Shown: positions 1-5,082 of the stretch, in pieces
Numbering within the stretch: position 1 is the stretch's first letter
How the letters are laid out: each line of letters opens with the position of its first letter
Assembly (NCBI GenBank): GCA_030453435.1
Contig: JAKDKI010000184.1
Location: 1 to 5,082, forward strand
DNA length: 5,082 bases
Direction: 5' to 3'
DNA from: Kocuria sp.
GTDB lineage: Bacteria; Actinomycetota; Actinomycetes; Actinomycetales; Micrococcaceae
Made by a program: the position numbers and the translations under genes
Notes under the pieces: generated by a model
Databases searched by the model: none
Seen by the model: only the letters and a program-made list of their open reading frames with translations
Told to the model about the DNA's origin: nothing

Positions 1-294
1 CCCGGCCTCACACGTCCCGGCCCGAGCCAATAACGTCATGCCCTCTTACAGCTAGGTATTGCTCATCTTCGGTCTGGCGTCGCACCGAGATGGACCGGCC
101 CCGTGCTGCTCGCGTTCGTGTTTGTCGAGTTCGTCGGCAGCAACTTCACGCAATGGGCGACCTATCTGTCCGGTCTGCTCCTACTGGGTGCGCGCGGTGG
201 TCTGGTGACGGGTTTGATGCGCGATGCGCGCCCGTTGCCGGCGCACGAGGACCGAATTCCGACCGATGTCACCGTGGGGCAGGTGATTCCCTAG
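1..294 (+). pseudogene. Decayed 3' end of a LivM/UrtC-like ABC transporter permease
   Basis: Seen: a hydrophobic C-terminal stretch is encoded in frame 1 (GTG at 103, stop 292-294), beginning GPVLLAFVFVEFVGSN and continuing ATYLSGLLLLGARGGLVTGL. Frame 1 is closed by TAA at 31-33 and has no good start or ribosome binding site near 103. Just upstream, frame 2 (56-88) reads VLLIFGLASHR, after a TAG at 53-55, and joins frame 1 near 89-91 to give ...FGLASHR/WTGPVLLAFVFVEF. Known: permeases of the LivM/UrtC (branched-chain amino acid and urea uptake) family end in a GGLGS-x-WGPVLGA-like segment, a last membrane helix and a short FPRGL-type tail, which this resembles. Inference: it is a truncated permease with one stop and one frameshift, no longer a working transporter. 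The last ~25 residues (RPLPAHEDRIP...) are a polar tail. Alternatives are a genuine 63-residue membrane protein from GTG 103, or a sequencing error in an intact gene. The family call is by eye. Confidence 0.42.
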
Positions 295-309
295 CCCGAC
301 TGAATATCG

Positions 310-346
310 AGAAATGCCCTGCCTGATGGTGGGGCATTTCTGTTTT
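310..346 (+). terminator. Rho-independent terminator
   Basis: An almost perfect hairpin: GAAATGCCC (311-319) pairs with GGGCATTTC (332-340). The stem continues inward through two wobble and two C-G pairs to a TGAT loop (324-327), and A310 can pair with T341. TGTTTT (341-346) follows directly. It lies 15 bases after the stop of the permease remnant and before the hydrolase promoter, so it insulates the two. Its integrity suggests the upstream unit was transcribed in the + direction until recently. Confidence 0.85.
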
Positions 347-392
347 AACCAATCATGCTGCGTCAGGTTCGGCGCACGTGCAATGACACCGA

Positions 393-398
393 TAGAAT
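393..398 (+). promoter_or_regulatory. -10 element (TAGAAT) of the hydrolase promoter, probably leaderless
   Basis: TAGAAT matches the actinobacterial TAnnnT -10 consensus and ends six bases before the ATG at 405, which would place the transcription start at or beside the start codon. No purine-rich ribosome binding site precedes this ATG (the bases before it are ATCGGCCC), as expected for a leaderless mRNA. No convincing -35 is visible at the usual 16-18 base spacing; a weak TTCGGC (368-373) sits 19 bases upstream. Confidence 0.5.
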
Positions 399-404
399 CG
401 GCCC

Positions 405-1340
405 ATGCCGACCCGACATTCGGGGGACGGCTCCCTGTCCATCACGGCTCGCGTGTCGCTCGGCGCTGCGTTGGTGCTGGCAACGGGGACTGCTCTTTCC
501 CCCCTCATATTCCCCCTCGATTCAGGTGAAGAATCCACAGCTGTCAGCTGCACGACCTACGGTCTTGCGGCCGATGACCCGCGCGCGGAACCCGCTCAAA
601 TCATTGATGCCAGCTACCGCGCCGGAAGCACCTACTCCGCTGCCGGAGACCTGGGGGAAATGGCTCAGACCTACCATCACAACGGTCTCACCGGCCAGTA
701 TCACGTGATCGACGGCGGCGTGAACACGAACGAACCCGTTGGCCTGGTCATGCATCTGCACGGCGACGGCGCTCGGGAGTACCACGATCCCAGTGGCCGC
801 ACCACCTGTCTGGCGGCCGTGGCTGCTTCCCACAACGCCCTACTGGTCGTCCCGCGTACGCCCGACCGGGCCCAGGACCCCACATGGTGGGAAAATCTCG
901 ACGGCAACCGCGATTGGCTCACCTCACTCGTGAACGATCAGATCCTTCAGGAGTACCCGGTCGATCGGGACCGAATCACGTGGATGGGTTATTCCGGCGG
1001 TGCGGAGATGCTCAGCTACGGAATCCTCGCCGGGCCCCGGGACCTGGTCACCGCGGGAGCCGCAATGGTCGGTGGCGGAGGGGCCCCCGAGGCGCTCGAC
1101 ACGGTTGCCACCGAGTCTCAAATGGCGAGCATGCCTCTGTGGTGGATCACGGGAGAGGAAGACGATGGCTCCACCGAGTCCGCACCTTTCGATGCCGTGA
1201 GCGCCGCCGTGGCCGGTGCCGATTTCTACGACGATGAGGGCTTCCAGGACGTTGATCTGGAGCTGTTGGCCGGTCACGACCACTATGACATGCCAGATGC
1301 GAAGATTCTGGACGACTTGATGAAGTCCGCCGCTCGTTGA
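405..1340 (+). CDS. Secreted or membrane-anchored alpha/beta-hydrolase (esterase-like)
   Basis: Seen: 311 residues. A basic N-terminus is followed by a hydrophobic segment at about residues 15-38 (ARVSLGAALVLATGTALSPL), fitting a signal peptide or signal anchor. The body has alpha/beta-hydrolase landmarks in order: oxyanion-type HLHGDG (117-122), nucleophile elbow GYSGG (195-199, Ser197), an acid in the turn GEEDDG (250-255, Asp253 or Asp254), and a late GHDHYD (290-295, His291 the likely catalytic base). Cys49 and Cys135 could form a disulfide outside the cell. Known: this arrangement occurs in serine esterases and depolymerase/feruloyl-esterase-like proteins; substrate cannot be read from it. 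The ATG at 405 is chosen because a -10 box sits just upstream and the signal segment begins shortly after. It ends 248 bases before the peptide synthetase, on the same strand. Inference: it acts at the cell surface, possibly on the neighbour's product or its own ester substrate. Hydrolase fold quite sure, role unknown. Confidence 0.88.
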   Translation: MPTRHSGDGSLSITARVSLGAALVLATGTALSPLIFPLDSGEESTAVSCTTYGLAADDPRAEPAQIIDASYRAGSTYSAAGDLGEMAQTYHHNGLTGQYHVIDGGVNTNEPVGLVMHLHGDGAREYHDPSGRTTCLAAVAASHNALLVVPRTPDRAQDPTWWENLDGNRDWLTSLVNDQILQEYPVDRDRITWMGYSGGAEMLSYGILAGPRDLVTAGAAMVGGGGAPEALDTVATESQMASMPLWWITGEEDDGSTESAPFDAVSAAVAGADFYDDEGFQDVDLELLAGHDHYDMPDAKILDDLMKSAAR

Positions 1341-1377
1341 GATCCCGTCTCGCCTACTGAATCGTTTTTCACGCAAA

Positions 1378-1406
1378 TTGTCCTCTGACTTGGGAGGATG
1401 TACGGT
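1378..1406 (+). promoter_or_regulatory. Candidate promoter of the peptide synthetase (TTGTCC-N17-TACGGT)
   Basis: TTGTCC (1378-1383) and TACGGT (1401-1406) are separated by 17 bases. The first matches TTGACA at four positions and the second fits TAnnnT. Transcription would start near 1413, leaving a leader of about 175 bases before the TTG at 1589. This would let the synthetase be expressed independently of the upstream hydrolase. No strong terminator separates the two genes, so read-through is also possible. Confidence 0.42.
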
Positions 1407-1449
1407 TAACGCACAAAATACACAGCAGGGGGATGCTGTCATTTCACAC

Positions 1450-1543
1450 GCGCGTTGGTGTGACGCGCACTCCGGACCAGTCGGGGGACTGAGCCGGGTA
1501 AATCTCACACGGCCACACTCATCATCGTCGTGAATCGACGGTG
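1450..1543 (+). promoter_or_regulatory. Structured 5' leader: three consecutive hairpins
   Basis: Three inverted repeats lie between the candidate promoter and the synthetase. (a) GCGCGT (1450-1455) with ACGCGC (1463-1468). (b) CCGG-ac-CAGTC (1472-1482), a GGGG loop, then GACTG-ag-CCGG (1487-1497). (c) an eight-pair stem with one G-U pair, 1523-1530 with 1536-1543, built around CGTCG-tgaat-CGACG. A CCCC at 1552-1555 could pair with the GGGGGG at 1578-1583 that serves as ribosome binding site. Together they suggest a structured leader able to affect translation, or operator sites. I do not recognise a known riboswitch class. G/C-rich DNA yields short inverted repeats by chance, so this is tentative. 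Confidence 0.3.
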
Positions 1544-1577
1544 TTCGGCTACCCCTGTGTCCAATGGTTATCCGTTT

Positions 1578-1583
1578 GGGGGG
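1578..1583 (+). promoter_or_regulatory. G-rich ribosome binding site that favours the TTG start
   Basis: The six-G run can pair with the CCUCC of 16S rRNA using one G-U wobble. It ends five bases before the TTG at 1589 and eleven before the GTG at 1595, so spacing favours TTG. The G run might also be masked by the CCCC at 1552-1555. Confidence 0.5.
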
Positions 1584-1588
1584 AAGCC

Positions 1589-4500
1589 TTGTCCGTGGAA
1601 AACCACCAGAGGATTCACAACAGAACAACGAGAGCTATCGCCGAGGATCGCGCCGTCTACCCGGTGGAGCAACCGCCGGCGGCACGCACCCTGGTAGACA
1701 TCGTGCTCGACACCGTGTCGCAGTACCCGGATGCCATCGCCCTGGAAGATGAACAGCAGCGGGTCGCCTACGGTGAGCTCGAAGACCTGATCGAAACTCA
1801 TGTTCAGCGGCTGTGGGACCTCGGGGTGGGCCGCGGGGACCGCGTCGGAATCCGCGTACCTTCCGGAAGTATCGATCTTTACGTCGCCATTCTGGCCACG
1901 CTGTTTGCGGGCGCCGCCTACGTTCCGGTGGACTGGGACGATCCCGATGAACGCGCGCACACCGTATGGGAAGAAGCCGGCGTCGCGGCAATTTTCGGAC
2001 GCAATCTGGATCTCACGCGCGTCGACCAGGTGAGGACCTCCGAGGACATCGGGTCGCCCCGCACTCATGACGACGCATGGATCATCTTCACCTCGGGTTC
2101 CAGCGGCAAGCCCAAGGGCGTGGCTATCACGCACCGTTCGGCCGCTGCTCTCGTGGACGCGGAGGCGCTGATGTATCTGCAGCGCCGGCCGCTGGGACCG
2201 GGGGACCGTGTGATGGCGGGGCTGTCCGTGGCCTTCGACGCGTCCTGTGAGGAAATGTGGCTCGCTTGGCGCCACGGTGCCACTCTGGTTCCCGCGCCGC
2301 GGGACATCGTGCGCTCCGGGCCGGATCTGGGCCGGTGGATCGTGGAACATCACATCACCGCGGTCTCCACCGTGCCCACGTTGGCTTCACTGTGGCCGCG
2401 AGAAGCCTTGGACACCGTGCGACTGCTGATATTCGGTGGTGAGGCATGTCCCCTGGAACTTACCAAGCACCTGGTCCGCCCGGGCCGTGAAGTGTGGAAC
2501 ACCTATGGACCGACCGAAACCACGGTCATTGCCTCCGGTGCCATTTTGACGGGTGAGGATCCCGTGCGCATCGGACTCCCCGTTCCGGGGTGGGAGCTCA
2601 CCGTGGTGGACTCCGAGGGCCAGCCCGTGGCCTGGGGCGAAACAGGAGAACTGATGGTGGGTGGGGTCGGCCTGGGCCGCTATCTTGACCCCGCCAAGGA
2701 CGCCGAAATGTATGCTCCGCTGCCGGCACTGGGCTGGGAGCGGGCCTACCGCACCGGCGACGTGGTGCGCGCGGACAAGGAAGGCCTCGTGTTCGCCGGG
2801 CGCGCGGACGACCAAGTCAAAGTCTCCGGGCGCCGCCTCGAGCTCGGCGAAATCGATGACCACATGTCTCGAGTCCCCGGTGTGCGGGCGGGTGCATGCG
2901 CCGTGCACTCCACCCCGGGCGGCAGCAGCGTGATCGCGGGTTACCTGGTCGCGGAATCGGAAGGTTCCGTGGATCTGGCCCAGGCGCGTGTGTGGTTGTC
3001 CGAGCGGCTTCCGGGCCAACTGGTGCCCGCGTTGTGCTTGATGGATGAACTCCCGCTGAAAACGTCCGGCAAGGTGGATCGCAAGGCACTGCCGTGGCCG
3101 CTGCCCAATTCGGGGGGTGACGATGAGCCGGATCTTGACCCGGATCTCGTGTGGCTTGCTGAACTGTGGGCGGATCAACTCGGGCCCCTGCCGTTCACGG
3201 CAGATAGCGATTTTTTCGCTTTGGGAGGCAGCTCGGTGGGCGTGGCTCGGCTGGTGTCAGCCCTGCGGCAAACCCACCCGGATACCGAGATCGCCCGGAT
3301 CTACGCGGACCCCACCCTCCGAGGAATGGCCGACTACCTGGCGACCCTGGAAGCATCCACCGATTCCAAGCGGGATCCCGAACGCATGCCGGGCTGGACC
3401 GGGTGGGTGCAGGGGGCCTTCCTGGTGGGCCTGTGCATCCTCAACGGCCTGCGCTACGTCATGGGTTCGCTCATCGTGGTGTGGGTGCTTTCAGTCGTGG
3501 TTGACGCCGCCTGGGTTCCCCGACCCCCATTTTGGCCCTTGTTCTTCGGCTGGCTCGTGATGTTCTCGCTGCCCGGCCGGGTCATTCTGGGCGCTGCCGC
3601 AGTGCGGGGTCTGAACGCGGGTTTGAAGCCGGGGCACTATCCCCGCGGTGGGTGGACGCACTTGCGGATCTGGGCCGCGGAACGGCTGGTGGTGTTCAAC
3701 AAGTACGACCTTCTGTTGGGCACTCCGATGGCACGTACACTGCACCGTCTCTTCGGCAACACCGTGGGTCACCGGGCCAGCCTGAACGCTCTGCCGCCCG
3801 TGACGGGTCTGGTGACCATTGGCGAGAATGCCTCCCTCGAACAAGAAACGGACATCGCCGGGTACTGGCTGGACGGTGACACCCTGCACGTGGGCGCCAT
3901 CGAGATCGGAGCGCACGCGCGACTCGGTACGCGCACACTCGTGGATCCCGGAAGCCGCGTGGGCGAAGGGGCCGAAATATCACCGGGTTCCCACGTGAGC
4001 GGCACCGTTCCGGACGGCGAGTTGTGGGGCGGCTCGCCCCTGGTGCATCTCGGTGTCGCCGGTGAGAGCTGGCCGGAAGTTGCACCGCAGGATGTTCCCG
4101 CACTGGGGTCCTGGGGAAAGTTCCGAGCCCACCTGGCCTACTCGGGTGGCGTGGCATTGATTTCGCTGTTGCCGCTGTTGGCTATTATCCCGGGAGCGGT
4201 GCTGGCGCTGATCGAGATCATCTTCTTGGAGCGCTACCAGGACGTCTTCTCGTTCCTCGCGCTGTGGGTGCCCGTGTTCACGGTGCTGACCGCCGGCACG
4301 TGGCTGTTGCTCGTGGCCGGTTGTATTCGACTCGTGGCAGACATGATCACCCCGGGCTACTTCCCGCACACCGGTAAGGTCGCGTGGGCCACGTGGTTCA
4401 CCGAGATGTTGTTGCAGCGGACCCTGATCTCCACCTATCCCATCTATGCGTCCTGCGTGACCCCGTGGTTCATGCGCCTGTTGGGCGTTCGGGTCGGCCG

Positions 4501-5082
4501 CAACGTGGAGATCTCCACCATGGAGTCGATTCCCCACCTCACCTCCTTGAAGGACGGTTCGTTCCTGGCCGACCACTCATTGGTGGCCTCGCACCGTTCG
4601 GGTTTCGGGTGGCTCAATGTGGGCACCTCCGTGATCGGCGAGCGCACGTTCGTTGGCAACTCCGCAATCGTGGGTCCGGACCGTGATCTGCCCAACGATG
4701 TGCTCGTGGCCGTTCTCAGCTCCGCGCCCTACAAGGCCCCGGCCGGATCCTCCTGGCTCGGGCGCAACGCCGAACCAATTTCGCGGGCCACGGCAGACGC
4801 GGACGAGGACGTGACGTTCCAACCGCCACGCCGGCTCAAGGTGGCACGGGCGTTCGTGGAGATGTTCCGCGTGGTGCCGGCCATGGTGTCCGCGTGGATC
4901 GACCTGCTGATCGTCTTCACTCTGACGAGCATCTACATGGCACACGGGCAGAGTCTGAGCGGTGTGCTCTACACCTTCCTGTGGTCAGGCCCGGTTCTGA
5001 TCGTTGCCAGCACCCTGGCATGTCTGGTTCCCGTGGTGGTCAAGTGGTCCCTCATGGGACGCTTCCGCGCGGGGGAGCGCCC
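1589..5082 (+). CDS. Pls/PosA-type membrane nonribosomal peptide synthetase, 3' truncated by window edge
   Basis: Seen: one open frame of 1164 codons with no stop before the edge. Adenylation domain at about residues 30-505: A3 FTSGSSGKPKG (167-177), A4 FDASCEEMW (216-224), A5 NTYGPTETT (304-312), A7 YRTGD (387-391), A8 GRADDQVKVSGRR (404-416), A10 KTSGK with Lys495. Carrier domain LGGSS (545-549), phosphopantetheine on Ser549. Then a membrane pair (about 610-643, 649-670), left-handed beta-helix (LbH) repeats ending WGGSP (about 742-817), a second pair (855-879, 888-915), a second hexapeptide-like domain (965-1045, with LKDGSFLADHS and IGERTFVGNSAIVG), and a third pair (1095-1118, 1123-1152). 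Known: Pls (epsilon-poly-lysine) and PosA share A-T-TM-C1-TM-C2-TM-C3; Pls is about 1319 residues. Inference: it activates a basic amino acid, probably lysine, and links it at the membrane without canonical condensation domains; C3 is expected beyond the edge. TTG 1589 was chosen for RBS spacing; GTG 1595 or 1664 are alternatives. Own promoter likely. Confidence 0.93.
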   Translation, partial: MSVENHQRIHNRTTRAIAEDRAVYPVEQPPAARTLVDIVLDTVSQYPDAIALEDEQQRVAYGELEDLIETHVQRLWDLGVGRGDRVGIRVPSGSIDLYVAILATLFAGAAYVPVDWDDPDERAHTVWEEAGVAAIFGRNLDLTRVDQVRTSEDIGSPRTHDDAWIIFTSGSSGKPKGVAITHRSAAALVDAEALMYLQRRPLGPGDRVMAGLSVAFDASCEEMWLAWRHGATLVPAPRDIVRSGPDLGRWIVEHHITAVSTVPTLASLWPREALDTVRLLIFGGEACPLELTKHLVRPGREVWNTYGPTETTVIASGAILTGEDPVRIGLPVPGWELTVVDSEGQPVAWGETGELMVGGVGLGRYLDPAKDAEMYAPLPALGWERAYRTGDVVRADKEGLVFAGRADDQVKVSGRRLELGEIDDHMSRVPGVRAGACAVHSTPGGSSVIAGYLVAESEGSVDLAQARVWLSERLPGQLVPALCLMDELPLKTSGKVDRKALPWPLPNSGGDDEPDLDPDLVWLAELWADQLGPLPFTADSDFFALGGSSVGVARLVSALRQTHPDTEIARIYADPTLRGMADYLATLEASTDSKRDPERMPGWTGWVQGAFLVGLCILNGLRYVMGSLIVVWVLSVVVDAAWVPRPPFWPLFFGWLVMFSLPGRVILGAAAVRGLNAGLKPGHYPRGGWTHLRIWAAERLVVFNKYDLLLGTPMARTLHRLFGNTVGHRASLNALPPVTGLVTIGENASLEQETDIAGYWLDGDTLHVGAIEIGAHARLGTRTLVDPGSRVGEGAEISPGSHVSGTVPDGELWGGSPLVHLGVAGESWPEVAPQDVPALGSWGKFRAHLAYSGGVALISLLPLLAIIPGAVLALIEIIFLERYQDVFSFLALWVPVFTVLTAGTWLLLVAGCIRLVADMITPGYFPHTGKVAWATWFTEMLLQRTLISTYPIYASCVTPWFMRLLGVRVGRNVEISTMESIPHLTSLKDGSFLADHSLVASHRSGFGWLNVGTSVIGERTFVGNSAIVGPDRDLPNDVLVAVLSSAPYKAPAGSSWLGRNAEPISRATADADEDVTFQPPRRLKVARAFVEMFRVVPAMVSAWIDLLIVFTLTSIYMAHGQSLSGVLYTFLWSGPVLIVASTLACLVPVVVKWSLMGRFRAGER

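Noticed and set aside
90..326. ATG-initiated + strand frame of 78 codons
   Set aside because: Its product is arginine-rich and patternless, it runs into the terminator stem, and the overlapping frame 1 encodes a sensible membrane helix.
537..551. Lipobox-like AVSC at residues 46-49 of the hydrolase
   Set aside because: It lies about ten residues after the hydrophobic segment with acidic residues between, unlike a lipoprotein signal; Cys49 is better explained as a disulfide partner.
1339..1369. Possible terminator after the hydrolase (GAGA-TCCCG-TCTC, then T5)
   Set aside because: The stem has only four pairs and the T run starts 13 bases after it, so it is not convincing.
1450..1588. Possible cyclic-di-AMP (ydaO) riboswitch, because CGGGGGAC and GGGTAAATC loosely resemble its core
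   Set aside because: The expected second half (the CAGCTAACC-like block) and the overall length are missing, and the spacing is wrong. I keep only the generic structured-leader call.
924..1628. Minus-strand open frame of 234 codons spanning the hydrolase end and the intergenic region
   Set aside because: It crosses the promoter and leader hairpins, is rich in Arg, Gly and Ser without domain features, and is antisense to the hydrolase catalytic residues.
1568..2353. Long open frame on the minus strand (261 codons), and a similar one at 2387-3178
   Set aside because: Both lie opposite strongly conserved adenylation motifs read on the + strand; G/C-rich third positions routinely leave the complement open. 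Their translations show no recognisable domain.
3980..4576. Minus-strand frame of 198 codons rich in Gln, His and Arg
   Set aside because: Low-complexity composition typical of an antisense shadow; it lies opposite a membrane pair and the second beta-helix domain.
1..5082. CRISPR arrays, tRNA/rRNA genes, insertion sequences
   Set aside because: I saw no regularly spaced direct repeats, no tRNA-like cloverleaf or rRNA signature, and no transposase frame or terminal inverted repeats on either strand.

Overview
The window looks like chromosomal DNA of a high-GC Gram-positive bacterium (Actinomycetota). Coding frames are strongly G/C-biased at third positions, GTG and TTG starts are plausible, the -10 elements have the TAnnnT form, one gene appears to be leaderless, and the main gene belongs to the membrane-bound Pls/PosA class of nonribosomal peptide synthetases (NRPS), which is common in actinobacteria. 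A member of the Micrococcales is my guess; the genus cannot be fixed from this sequence. All convincing genes are on the + strand.

Layout. (1) Positions 1-294 hold what looks like the decayed 3' end of a branched-chain amino acid/urea-type ABC transporter permease (LivM/UrtC-like), broken by a stop and a frameshift. It is followed at 310-346 by a well-formed intrinsic terminator. (2) After a -10 box placed so that the transcript would begin at or next to the ATG, 405-1340 encodes a 311-residue exported or membrane-anchored alpha/beta-hydrolase with a visible Ser-Asp-His set. (3) The 248-base gap at 1341-1588 contains a good promoter candidate, three consecutive hairpins and a G-rich ribosome binding site. 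(4) From 1589 to the right edge, one uninterrupted reading frame (1164 residues visible, no stop reached) encodes an NRPS with the order adenylation - thiolation - TM pair - hexapeptide domain 1 - TM pair - hexapeptide domain 2 - TM pair - (C3 expected beyond the edge). This is the architecture of epsilon-poly-L-lysine synthetase (Pls) and the poly-ornithine enzyme PosA, which polymerise a basic amino acid without canonical condensation or thioesterase domains.

How it may work together. Hand alignment of the adenylation pocket gives the ten-letter code DAESIGTVIK. As I remember it, the bacitracin lysine code is DAESIGSVCK, so lysine or a close diamino acid is the predicted substrate. The enzyme would load the amino acid in the cytoplasm and extend and release an isopeptide-type homo-oligomer at the membrane. 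The neighbouring hydrolase faces outside and could process or degrade the product or a cell-surface ester; that functional link rests only on adjacency. The separate promoter and structured leader suggest the synthetase is controlled independently of the hydrolase.
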